Assembly: GCF_002937115.1 (NCBI RefSeq)
Contig: NZ_NHRY01000056.1
Coordinates: 1-34,144 of the forward strand
Direction: 5' to 3'
From: Rhodopila globiformis
GTDB taxonomy: Bacteria; Pseudomonadota; Alphaproteobacteria; Acetobacterales; Acetobacteraceae
Length of the DNA: 34,144 nucleotides
Shown here: piece after piece, positions 1 through 7,145 of the stretch
Numbering within the stretch: position 1 is the stretch's first letter
How the letters are laid out: each line of letters opens with the position of its first letter
Translations under genes and position numbers: made by a program
Notes under the pieces: model-generated
What the model was told of the DNA's origin: nothing
The model's input: the letters and a program-made list of their open reading frames with translations, nothing else
Databases searched by the model: none

Positions 1-370
1 CCGGCGGCGGGACCGGCTGCGGCCGGGCCGCCTCCGCGGCGGGCTCCGGCTTCGCCGCCGGTGCCGCAGGCGGCGGTTCCTTAGCCGCCGGCGCCTTGGC
101 GGCAGGCGGCTCGACCGTGCGCTGGTGCTCCAGCGCGCCAGCCGGACCGGCGGCGGCCGACTGCTTGAACCAACCGGCGATGTAGGACCTGCGCAGGGCG
201 AACAGCAGCACCAGGGCCGCCAGGAACACCATGCCAAACGGCGCGCCGGTCCGGTGCGTGTCGATCACACCGGCAGCCACCAGAACCGCAGGGTAAACCA
301 GAATACGCCGGGATTCGGGCAGGGCCTCATACCAGCGGTTCAGGTCGTTCACTCGTTCAGCCAACGTCAT
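1..370 (-). CDS. Small membrane protein, C-terminus cut by window edge
   Basis: An open frame runs from an ATG at 370 to the window edge without a stop, so only the first 123 residues are visible. A clear ribosome site (AGGAGTGG) lies just upstream of the ATG. Residues 1-20 are charged and helical-looking. Two hydrophobic segments follow, about residues 22-40 and 46-62, with only a short polar turn between them. From about residue 75 the chain becomes an Ala/Pro/Lys/Glu-rich tail, which suggests a two-pass inner-membrane protein with a disordered cytoplasmic or periplasmic extension. I do not recognise the family. It lies 82 nt downstream of another small minus-strand gene and may share its transcript. 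The reading frame and start are well supported; the function is unknown. Confidence 0.6.
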   Translation of the reverse strand, partial: MTLAERVNDLNRWYEALPESRRILVYPAVLVAAGVIDTHRTGAPFGMVFLAALVLLFALRRSYIAGWFKQSAAAGPAGALEHQRTVEPPAAKAPAAKEPPPAAPAAKPEPAAEAARPQPVPPP

Positions 371-452
371 ATTCCACTCCTGTGTCGTCGCTTCCGCCCC
401 TCAGTACCCGTCAGAGGCGACACGACGCGCCGCGCGAGACTGTGGGCAGTGA

Positions 453-797
453 TTACCGGCCCAACCGGGCCCACCACGGTTTCGCCGGCCTGGACAAAGG
501 TTCGAACACAGGCTCCGGCGCAGGCGCCGGCGCCGCTTCGGCCACAAGCTCGGCCTCGGCCAGCGGCGCCGTCTCCGTCATCGCCACCGTCCCGGTTTCG
601 GCCGCCCCATCGATCCCAGCCGGCGGCACGTCAGCCGAGAACCGGGCGGACGTATCGAGAGCGTTCAGCTCCTCAACGACTTTCCTCAGCGTATCGATCC
701 GGCCGAGGTCATAGGCGCGTTGCACGAGCGACTTGATAGAGGCCTCGATCCGATCGAGTTCGGAATTGTGCAATGAGAGAGTATCCCCGTCTCGCAA
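453..797 (-). CDS. Hypothetical small acidic protein
   Basis: A 114-codon frame. The first 50 residues look like an amphipathic helical domain (for example SIKSLVQRAYDLGRIDTLRK). The rest is an Ala/Pro/Glu-rich linker ending in a basic, Trp-containing tail (PWWARLGR). The start is uncertain: the first codon at 797 is TTG with no convincing ribosome site, and a second in-frame TTG at 773 has a GGGGA about 10 nt upstream, giving 106 residues. No family is recognised. It precedes the partial membrane protein gene on the same strand by 82 nt. The coding call rests on amino-acid composition and lack of stops, so it is moderate. Confidence 0.45.
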   Translation of the reverse strand: MRDGDTLSLHNSELDRIEASIKSLVQRAYDLGRIDTLRKVVEELNALDTSARFSADVPPAGIDGAAETGTVAMTETAPLAEAELVAEAAPAPAPEPVFEPLSRPAKPWWARLGR

Positions 798-1351
798 GCT
801 TTTTGAAACACGATAGAATTGCGGCCCTTAGTCTAGCCGGGATTGCCTGCTCTGCAAACCGGCAAGATGACGTTGCACAGCCAACGTCTCAGTCGTCTCT
901 TTATTGTTTCCGCGCGAACTTTCACCGCCTTCTCAGCCAGAAAAGCCAATCAGGTGCATAAAGGGATCTTCTACTCAAGCCTGTATCCTGTATATACACA
1001 CCCGCTATCCGCGATACGTACACCGCCAGAGCACGCTCTCTCGTTGCGACGCATCGTGACGCAGCGCCCGGGAAATGCAGCACGCCCGATACCAGAAATC
1101 GATTCGAGCAGACCCGCCTATCATTATACACACGGGACAGTTGCCTTATCAGCATGGCTGCCAGGGCGCGTCAATGCCCGGCAGGCGGCGTGGAATCAGC
1201 CGCCGCCGCGTCGTGCCGGCCGCTCCGACGACTCGCCATCAGACACGGCGCTGGCCGCCGGGCCACAAGCGGCCACGTAGACCTGACTGCTTCCCACCGC
1301 AACCGGTGCGACCTTGCCGCGCTGTTCCGCAGCACTGATCAGGAGCAGGCC
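798..1351. other. Gene-free stretch of about 550 nt
   Basis: No frame here looks coding. The stretch is less GC-rich than its surroundings, with AT-rich patches around 960-1015 and 1120-1150. It separates a minus-strand gene pair from a plus-strand pair, so it should hold both promoters, but I cannot place them reliably. A 7-bp inverted repeat (GACGTTG / CAACGTC, 6-nt loop) lies at 869-888. Confidence 0.5.
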
Positions 1352-1672
1352 ATGCGCGGCGCCGACACCATCGACCAGGAGTTCGAAGCCGGCTTCAGTC
1401 CGACCTTCGAAACCCGCTGGTACCGCGCCGAGCGGGTTGGCCGCGCCGTCATGATGCTCGTCGCGGCGTCGTGGCTGAAGGGGCGCCGGGTCCATGACGT
1501 GCCGGTGGTCGCTTACGAAAACGGCGACCTCAACCGGCAGCGCGTGCACCACCTGTGTCTGGCGCAGCAGGGCATCAGGGCCGCCGCCCGCCGGCACGGG
1601 CCGATCCGCCTGGGGCCGGCGCGCGACGCGGCTCAAGCGGGCCGTCAGATTTCCACCATCGAGGACAGGTGA
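1352..1672 (+). CDS. DUF421 (YetF/YcaP-type) C-terminal module on a foreign N-terminus
   Basis: The start ATG at 1352 has a good AGGAG six nt upstream, so longer upstream readings are unnecessary. The product has 106 residues. From about residue 41 (SWLKGRR) through PVVAYENGDLNRQR, the AAARRHG segment and the final QISTIEDR, it follows the pattern of the cytoplasmic C-terminal domain of DUF421 membrane proteins, where a WLK element leads into a PVVLV-x-x-G-x-L strand and the domain ends near G-x-I-S-x-I. The three membrane helices normally preceding this domain are absent. Residues 1-40 (FETRWYRAERVGRAVMMLV) instead look like the start of a different small membrane protein. I infer an internal deletion fused two neighbouring genes. 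The stop is 4 nt before the MFS start, so the two are probably translationally coupled. Confidence 0.55.
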   Translation: MRGADTIDQEFEAGFSPTFETRWYRAERVGRAVMMLVAASWLKGRRVHDVPVVAYENGDLNRQRVHHLCLAQQGIRAAARRHGPIRLGPARDAAQAGRQISTIEDR

Positions 1673-1676
1673 TGCA

Positions 1677-3095
1677 ATGACAACGGGGGAAATCACCACC
1701 GACATCCCGGCCCGGCTCGATCGGCTGCCATGGAGCCGGTTCCATGTCCTGGTCGTCGTCGCCCTGGGCGTCACCTGGATCCTGGACGGTCTGGAGGTCA
1801 CCATCGTCGGCTCGATCGGGCCGATCCTGAAGGACCACCGCACACTGGGGCTGACGGACCAGGACATCGGCGCCATCGCCGGCTGCTATGTCGCCGGCGC
1901 GGTGGCCGGGGCGCTGGTGTTCGGCTGGCTGACCGACCGGTTCGGGCGGCGGCTGATCTTCAACGTCACCCTGGGCATCTACCTCGCCGGCGTGCTGTGC
2001 ACCGCCTTCGCGTGGAACTTCTGGAGCTTCGCGGCCTTCCGGGTCGTCACCGGGCTTGGCATCGGTGGCGAGTATGCCGCAATCAACTCGGCCATCGACG
2101 AACTGATCCCAGCCCGGCTGCGCGGGCGTGTCGACCTGATCGTCAACGGCAGCTACTGGTTGGGCGCCGCCGCCGGCGCCGCGGCCTCCTTGCTGCTGCT
2201 GTCTGGGCGGTTCGTCGGCGTCGACATCGGCTGGCGGCTGGGCTTCGGCATCGGCGCGGTGCTTGGCAGCGTGATCCTGTATCTCCGCCGCTACGTGCCG
2301 GAAAGCCCGCGCTGGCAGGTGACGCACGGCCGCGACGACGAGGCGAAACGCACCACCAGCGATATCGAGCACAAGGTCGGCAAGCAACTGCCGCCGCCGA
2401 AGGGCACGCTGACGGTGCATCCGCGCAAGGTGTTCGGCTTCGGCCTGATCCTGCGCGCGATGCTGGGGAAGAACCGCGGCCGCAGCGTCCTGGCGCTGTC
2501 GCTGATGGTGGCGCAGGCGTTCCTGTTCAACGCGGTGTTCTTCACCTACGGACTGGTGTTGACGAACTTCTATCATGTGCAGGAAACGCGGGCGGGCCTG
2601 TTCATCCTGCCGCTGGCGGTGGGCAATTTCCTCGGCCCCGTGCTGCTGGGGCACCTGTTCGACACGATCGGGCGGAAGAAAATGATTGCCGGCACCTACG
2701 GGTTGGCCGGGGCGCTGCTGGTCGCCGTGTCGGTGCTGTTCGGCCTGGACGTCCTGACGGCGTGGACGCAGACCTTCTGCTGGATGGCGATCTTCTTCGT
2801 CGCCTCGGCCGCCGCGAGCTCGGCCTACCTGACGGCCAGCGAGATCTTTCCGCTGGAGACGCGGGCGATGGCGATCGCGCTGTTCTATGCCCTGGGCACG
2901 CTGATCGGCGGCGTCACCGCGCCGTTCCTGTTCGGCTTCCTGATTGGCTCCGGCAGCCAGTGGGCGGTGGCGGGCGGCTATGCCGGCGCGGCGATCCTGA
3001 TGATCGGCGCGGCGGTGTGCGAGGTATTTCTGGGCGTGGAGGCGGCCGGGAAATCGCTGGAGGATGTGGCGGCGCCGCTGTCGAGCAGCGGGTGA
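1677..3095 (+). CDS. MFS metabolite/sugar-porter-like transporter
   Basis: A 472-residue major facilitator protein with about twelve hydrophobic segments. Family marks visible: an acidic first helix (WILDGLEVTIVGSIGPIL), the loop 2-3 signature GWLTDRFGRR at residues 83-92, GLGIGGEY in helix 4, PESPRW at 208-213 after helix 6, and the second-half repeat signature GHLFDTIGRKK. Together these place it in the sugar-porter/aromatic-acid and organic-cation branch of the superfamily, working at the inner membrane, probably by proton symport. The substrate cannot be read from sequence. The ATG at 1677 follows AGGACAGG and directly abuts the upstream DUF421 remnant. The frame can be opened further upstream, but that part overlaps the remnant and looks non-coding. 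Confidence 0.9.
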   Translation: MTTGEITTDIPARLDRLPWSRFHVLVVVALGVTWILDGLEVTIVGSIGPILKDHRTLGLTDQDIGAIAGCYVAGAVAGALVFGWLTDRFGRRLIFNVTLGIYLAGVLCTAFAWNFWSFAAFRVVTGLGIGGEYAAINSAIDELIPARLRGRVDLIVNGSYWLGAAAGAAASLLLLSGRFVGVDIGWRLGFGIGAVLGSVILYLRRYVPESPRWQVTHGRDDEAKRTTSDIEHKVGKQLPPPKGTLTVHPRKVFGFGLILRAMLGKNRGRSVLALSLMVAQAFLFNAVFFTYGLVLTNFYHVQETRAGLFILPLAVGNFLGPVLLGHLFDTIGRKKMIAGTYGLAGALLVAVSVLFGLDVLTAWTQTFCWMAIFFVASAAASSAYLTASEIFPLETRAMAIALFYALGTLIGGVTAPFLFGFLIGSGSQWAVAGGYAGAAILMIGAAVCEVFLGVEAAGKSLEDVAAPLSSSG

Positions 3096-3287
3096 AGGGT
3101 TGGTGCGGAAGCAACGATAGCGGACATTACTGGAAGACTATGACTGCTGGCCGGAGGTCCAGCCCCCATTCCCCTGGCCTTGCGGACCTTGGCCGAGCGG
3201 CAAAGCACGTTCCGTCACGGCCGTGCGGGATCGCATTTGCGGCGAGCAGCACGATCATCCTGGGGCCGATGGCGGCGGCGCAACCTG

Positions 3288-3555
3288 GATTGACTACCAC
3301 TATTAACACGGAGGAAGACGAAGGACTGCCAAGGGCCACGGAGGGTGTGAACGAGTCAGACAACGAAGCGCCGAAGGCCGTCCTTCAGGCATGCGGCATG
3401 GACGGATGCAAGCAGATCCGGACCGATCGTGCAATGCAACGCGATAGCCAGCCCGGCAATGCGGTTGGTCAGAGCCCGATAGGCCAGCATGGTCCGGTCT
3501 TCGTGGCCCTTCCTGGTCCTCCGCCTTCCTCCGTGTTGAAAATTGCGGAAGGATG
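3288..3555. repeat. Imperfect inverted repeat pair flanking GxxExxY fossil
   Basis: The left arm (3305-3340) and the reverse complement of the right arm (3538-3503) agree at about 30 of 36 positions, sharing AACACGGAGGAAG at the outer end and AAGGGCCACG at the inner end. Outside the arms both sides keep a GATTG/GGTTG...CC...ATT stretch, so the similarity extends to about 3288 and 3555. The arms bracket the decayed gene. A third, solo copy of the outer end lies at 19556-19583. Confidence 0.6.
3356..3541 (-). pseudogene. GxxExxY-family protein fragment
   Basis: On the minus strand a short frame reads FQHGGRRRTRKGHED, then LTNRIAGLAIALHC, TIGPDLLASVHAACL and KDGLRR. This matches the N-terminal pattern of GxxExxY proteins, which typically open with a His/Gly/Thr-rich run encoded by ACACGGAGG-like DNA, then L-T-x-x-I-I-G-x-A-I-x-V-H-x-x-L-G-P-G-L-L-E-S-x-Y. 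The diagnostic Glu and Tyr are replaced here (LLASVH instead of LLESVY). The frame ends after about 60 residues, roughly half the usual length. It has no plausible start and is regarded as a relic. The family's function is not established. Confidence 0.6.
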
Positions 3556-3883
3556 AACAACCACGAACGTTTCCAGTTGACGCTGATACCGTCCGCCGTC
3601 GTTGCAGCCGGCACTGGCGGGGCCAGGCGCGCACCATCACCGGCCCTGGCCGGAGCGACACCGCAACGACGCAGGTAGCGGGCCCCGTTCGTCATGTTCT
3701 CCTCCAGGGCCCGCCTCTCCTGATACCGACGCGCCCGAGGCCAGCAGACGAAGGACACATGACCTGGCGCCGTCAACGCCCATGCTGGTATCCGCGGCAA
3801 CCTGTTTGGAACCTACAGTAACGATCGCATCGGCTTTATACGATGCGCACCGCAGCCCCCGCCGGGAAGTCGAAACAACCGGC

Positions 3884-4840
3884 TCAAGGCAATGGGGACG
3901 ACGCCTGCGCCTGGCGCGTGTCCAGCCCAAGGCTCCTGATCTTCCGATGCATCGTCGCGCGGCTGATGCCGAGCGAGCGGGCCGCGGCGGCGACGTTGCC
4001 CTGAGTCAACGAAAGCGCGTCGGCCAGCACCGTCCGCATGGCTTTCGCGAATGCCTCCGGTGTCGCGCCGCCGTTACCGGAAGGATCCGGCATGCCAACC
4101 CCGGCGGCCAGGGCGGAATCATCGATCGCCAGCCGCTCGCGCGCCGCCCGCGTCGCCCCGACGATGCGCCGCTCGGCGTCCAGGGCGAGCAACGGGACCG
4201 AGACCCCCTCCTCTGCCTCCGACAGGCTGACGATGACGGCGTTCGCGTAGGCGTCGCGGAAGCAGTGCTCTTCGATGCGCCGGGCCGCGCCGCGCGTGAC
4301 GGCCTGCGCCAGCGGCAGGATGCGCCCCGTGGAATCCGGCCGATAGGCGGAGATGTCGAGTGCCCCCGCAAGCCGCCCCATCGCGTCAAACAGCGGCGAC
4401 ACCGTGCATGTCAACCGCGTGTAGCGCGTGCGGAAGTGCTGGTCGCAGTGCACGGTGATCGGACGTTGCTCGGCCAGACAGGTGCCGACGCCGTTGGTGC
4501 CCTCGATCGCCTCGTCCCACACCGCGCCGGTCCACAGGCGCCAGTGGCGGCAGGCGGATTCGTCGCTGTCCGCGACGCGGCGGGCGATGACCACGCCCTG
4601 CGCATCGGTCATCAGCACGGAATAGCCGAGCGCCGCCACCAGGCCGTGCAGACGGTCAAGCTCGGGATCGGCAACCCGCAGGATGCGGCCGGTCCTTGCT
4701 CGGACCTCGCGCAATTCCGCATTGCACAACACGATCGGCGAGCATTCACGCTCCGGATCGAGGTTATGCCGGGTGAGGCACCGGCGCCAGGAACCCGCCA
4801 CCGCATCGCGGTCCGCGGCATCGTCAAGCACGGCCAGCAC
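3884..4840 (-). CDS. acoR: AcoR-like GAF/Fis transcriptional regulator lacking the AAA+ domain
   Basis: Domain order resembles AcoR, the activator of acetoin catabolism. An N-terminal segment has SWRRCLTRHNLDPERE. A GAF-like sensor follows, with WDEAIEGTNGVGTCLAEQRP and an LAGALDIS element. A PAS-like stretch (LLALDAERRIVGATRAARE) leads straight into a C-terminal Fis helix-turn-helix (LTQGNVAAAARSLGISRATM). The roughly 240-residue sigma-54 AAA+ ATPase domain of classical AcoR is missing, so it should not remodel sigma-54 polymerase. The GTG at 4840 is the first ordinary start, but the family-like HADRVL sequence lies upstream in frame. A strong AGGAGGA at 4881-4887 precedes an in-frame ATA at 4876, so translation may begin there. 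The divergent acoABC operon is its likely target. Confidence 0.8.
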   Translation of the reverse strand: MLAVLDDAADRDAVAGSWRRCLTRHNLDPERECSPIVLCNAELREVRARTGRILRVADPELDRLHGLVAALGYSVLMTDAQGVVIARRVADSDESACRHWRLWTGAVWDEAIEGTNGVGTCLAEQRPITVHCDQHFRTRYTRLTCTVSPLFDAMGRLAGALDISAYRPDSTGRILPLAQAVTRGAARRIEEHCFRDAYANAVIVSLSEAEEGVSVPLLALDAERRIVGATRAARERLAIDDSALAAGVGMPDPSGNGGATPEAFAKAMRTVLADALSLTQGNVAAAARSLGISRATMHRKIRSLGLDTRQAQASSPLP

Positions 4841-4900
4841 CCTGTCGGCGTGATGGGTCAGCGCGTTGTGCGGTATCGTTTCCTCCTGTTCTTGACTTGC

Positions 4901-4918
4901 CCCAAGGCCAACCTTGGG
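4901..4918. promoter_or_regulatory. Inverted repeat in the acoR-acoA divergent region
   Basis: CCCAAGG, a 4-nt spacer, then CCTTGGG, a perfect 7-bp dyad just upstream of the regulator's ribosome site. It could be an autoregulatory operator or a leader hairpin; sequence alone does not decide. Confidence 0.35.
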
Positions 4919-4974
4919 TTGTTTATTGTGTCAACTCGTTCGGCCCGACCGTACCTTGCCGCGAAATGGTCGGG

Positions 4975-4992
4975 TGTCGCAAGCCTGCGACA
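4975..4992. promoter_or_regulatory. Candidate operator of the aco operon
   Basis: TGTCGCA, AGCC, TGCGACA: a perfect 7-bp dyad with a 4-nt centre, about 145 nt before the acoA start. The size and symmetry suit a Fis-type dimeric regulator such as the divergent AcoR-like protein. I see no convincing sigma-54 -24/-12 element nearby, in keeping with the regulator's missing AAA+ domain. Confidence 0.5.
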
Positions 4993-5136
4993 CTTCCATC
5001 ATGGGTTGATCACAATTCCGAGATCGCTCGATCAAGCTTGTTCTTCTCCCGCCCGGCTTTGCGATCCTCACGAACACCGGAGCCGGCCAGCAAGCCGGCT
5101 TCGAGAGTGCATCAAGAAACGCAGGAGGAACCGGGC

Positions 5137-6102
5137 ATGCAGCTGAACCACGAGGAATTACGGCGCGCCTATCGCACGATGCGCCTGATCCGCGATTTCG
5201 AGGAACGCTTGCACCTCGAATTTGCCACCGGTGAGATCCCGGGCTTCGTCCATCTCTATGCGGGCGAAGAGGCGTCCGCCGTCGGCGTCTGCATGCATCT
5301 CACGGACAAGGACAGCATCGCCAGCACTCACCGCGGCCATGGCCACTGCATCGCCAAGGGCTGCGACACCGATGCCATGATGAAGGAGATCTACGGGCGC
5401 AAGGAGGGGCTGTGCGGCGGCAAGGGCGGCTCGATGCACATTGCCGATTTGTCCAAGGGCATGCTCGGCGCGAACGGGATCGTCGGCGGCGGACCGCCGC
5501 TGATCTGCGGCGCCGCGCTGACCGCGAAGGTGCTGCAGACCGGCGGCGTCGCGGTGGCGTTCTACGGCGACGGCGCCTCCAACCAGGGCACGACGCTGGA
5601 AAGCCTGAACTTGGCCAAGGTATGGGACCTGCCGGCGATCTTCGTCTGCGAGGACAACGGCTACGCCGAAAGCACCTCGTCGAGCTACGCCGTTGCCGGC
5701 AGCCAGATCGAGCGCGCGCGCGGCTTCGGCATCCCCGCGGAGGAAGTGGACGGGTTCGATTTCTTCGCCGTGCACGATGCCGCGCGCACCGCGATCGAAC
5801 GCGCCCGCGCCGGCGGCGGCCCCAGCATGATCCACGTGCGGCTGTCGCGCTACTACGGTCATTTCGAAGGTGACGGCATGACCTACCGCGGCGCCGGCGA
5901 GGTCGAGGCGCTGCGTGCCAAGGAGGACTGCCTCAAGCGCTTCCGCACCCGCGTGACCGAGGCGGCGCTGCTGCCCGCGGCGGAACTGGACGAGATCGAC
6001 CGCGCGGCCGCGGACCAGATCGAATCCGCAGTCCAGAACGCCAAGAAAGCGAAGCCGCCGACCGAGGCCGATCTGCTGACCGACGCTTACGTGGCCTACT
6101 GA
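5137..6102 (+). CDS. acoA: Acetoin dehydrogenase E1 component, alpha subunit
   Basis: A 321-residue thiamine-diphosphate-dependent dehydrogenase alpha chain. The ThDP/Mg motif runs from GDGASNQG (residue 144) to CEDNGYAEST (DN near 173), the usual GDG-x(about 27)-DN spacing. Also visible are HRGHGH at 65-70, GGKGGSMH near 94-101 and SRYYGHFEGD in the C-terminal part. With AcoB it forms the E1 heterotetramer that splits acetoin into acetaldehyde and an acetyl group passed to lipoyl-AcoC. The ATG at 5137 has a near-ideal AGGAGGAA six nt upstream. It is the first gene of acoABC, with 15 nt before acoB. A pyruvate or branched-chain E1 alpha is possible on sequence alone, but the hydrolase-type E2 and AcoR-like neighbour favour acetoin. 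Confidence 0.88.
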   Translation: MQLNHEELRRAYRTMRLIRDFEERLHLEFATGEIPGFVHLYAGEEASAVGVCMHLTDKDSIASTHRGHGHCIAKGCDTDAMMKEIYGRKEGLCGGKGGSMHIADLSKGMLGANGIVGGGPPLICGAALTAKVLQTGGVAVAFYGDGASNQGTTLESLNLAKVWDLPAIFVCEDNGYAESTSSSYAVAGSQIERARGFGIPAEEVDGFDFFAVHDAARTAIERARAGGGPSMIHVRLSRYYGHFEGDGMTYRGAGEVEALRAKEDCLKRFRTRVTEAALLPAAELDEIDRAAADQIESAVQNAKKAKPPTEADLLTDAYVAY

Positions 6103-6117
6103 GGGGGAAACGAAACA

Positions 6118-7134
6118 ATGAGCAGAAAGAGCTTTCGCCAGGCGATCAACGAGGCGCTGCGGCAGGAAATGCGGCGCGATCCGCGCGTGGTGATCATGGG
6201 CGAGGACGTCGCCGGCGGCGCCGGATCGCCCGGCGAGGACGATGCCTGGGGTGGCGTGCTGGGCGTAACGAAAGGCCTGGTCGGCGAATTCGGGCGGCAG
6301 CGCGTGCTGGACACGCCGCTGAGCGAGAGCGCCTATGTCGGCGCCGCGGCCGGCGCGGCGGCGACCGGGCTGCGGCCGGTGGCGGAACTGATGTTCGTCG
6401 ATTTCATCGGCGTCTGCTTCGACCAGATCTTCAACCAGGCGGCCAAGTTCCGCTACATGTTCGGCGGCCACGCGGTCACGCCGATGGTGGTCCGCACGAT
6501 GTACGGCGCCGGCTTCCGGGCGGCGAGCCAGCACAGCCAGTGCCTGTATCCGATCGTGACCCACATCCCTGGCCTCAAGGTCGTCATCCCCAGCTCGGCT
6601 TATGAGGCGAAGGGCCTGCTGATCCAGGCGATCCGCGACGATGATCCTGTCATTTTCTTCGAAAACAAGGTCCAGTACGACCAGGAGGAGGAGGTGCCGG
6701 ATGACCCCTACACCATCCCCTTCGGCGAGGCGAACCTGACGCGCGAGGGCGACGACCTCACCATTGTGGCGTTCGGCCGCATGGTCCAGGTCGCCAACGA
6801 GGCCGCCGATCGGCTGGCCAGGGACGGCATCAGCTGCAACGTCGTTGATCCGCGCACGACCTCGCCGCTCGACACCGGCACCATCCTCGACTGCGTCGCC
6901 GACACCGGCCGGCTGGTGATCGTCGACGAGGCGAGCCCGCGCTGCAACATGGCGACCGACGTCTCGGCGCTGGTGGCGCAGGAGGCGTTCGATGCGCTGA
7001 AGGCGCCGATCCGGATGGTGTGCCCACCGCACGTGCCGGTGCCGTTCGCGCCCAACCTGGAGGATCTGTACGTGCCGAACGCGGACCGGGTGGAAGCGGC
7101 CGTGCGGGCGGTCATGCGGCACCAGGGCCGGTAG
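6118..7134 (+). CDS. acoB: Acetoin dehydrogenase E1 component, beta subunit
   Basis: A 338-residue transketolase-like beta chain. It opens with SFRQAINEALRQEM and MGEDVAGG, a typical E1 beta start in which the Glu of GED contacts ThDP. The central pyrimidine-binding domain holds DTPLSESAYVGAAAGAA, LMFVDFIGVCFDQIFNQAAK and HSQCLYPIVTHIPGLKVVIP. The C-terminal transketolase domain contains DPRTTSPLDTGTI and a VIVDEASPR stretch. Length and motif order match PDH/acetoin E1 beta proteins. It pairs with AcoA to form the active sites at the interface. The gene sits 15 nt after acoA and 11 nt before acoC, so one transcript is expected. Confidence 0.88.
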   Translation: MSRKSFRQAINEALRQEMRRDPRVVIMGEDVAGGAGSPGEDDAWGGVLGVTKGLVGEFGRQRVLDTPLSESAYVGAAAGAAATGLRPVAELMFVDFIGVCFDQIFNQAAKFRYMFGGHAVTPMVVRTMYGAGFRAASQHSQCLYPIVTHIPGLKVVIPSSAYEAKGLLIQAIRDDDPVIFFENKVQYDQEEEVPDDPYTIPFGEANLTREGDDLTIVAFGRMVQVANEAADRLARDGISCNVVDPRTTSPLDTGTILDCVADTGRLVIVDEASPRCNMATDVSALVAQEAFDALKAPIRMVCPPHVPVPFAPNLEDLYVPNADRVEAAVRAVMRHQGR

Positions 7135-7145
7135 AGGGGCCGGGA

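Larger units (their letters stand above)
3096..3883. other. Decayed intergenic region between MFS and acoR-like genes
   Basis: No intact gene is seen. It contains a fossil GxxExxY gene (3356-3541, minus) between inverted repeats, and a well-formed but orphan translation start on the minus strand: GGAGGAG three nt before an ATG at 3695, reading MTNGARYLRRCGV and then running into composition that does not look coding. The orphan start suggests a second disrupted gene here. Confidence 0.5.

Noticed and set aside
843..1280. Plus-strand frame of 145 codons in the 798-1351 gap
   Set aside because: No ribosome site, irregular composition and no motif; the AT-rich patches fit promoter DNA better.
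4892..4926. TTGACT with TTTATT as a sigma-70 promoter toward acoA
   Set aside because: The boxes are about 24 nt apart, too far for a -35/-10 pair.
3602..5146. Long plus-strand open frame of 514 codons
   Set aside because: It lies antisense to the AcoR-like gene and has Arg/Gln/His-rich shadow composition with no domain; the minus-strand GAF/Fis protein is clearly real.
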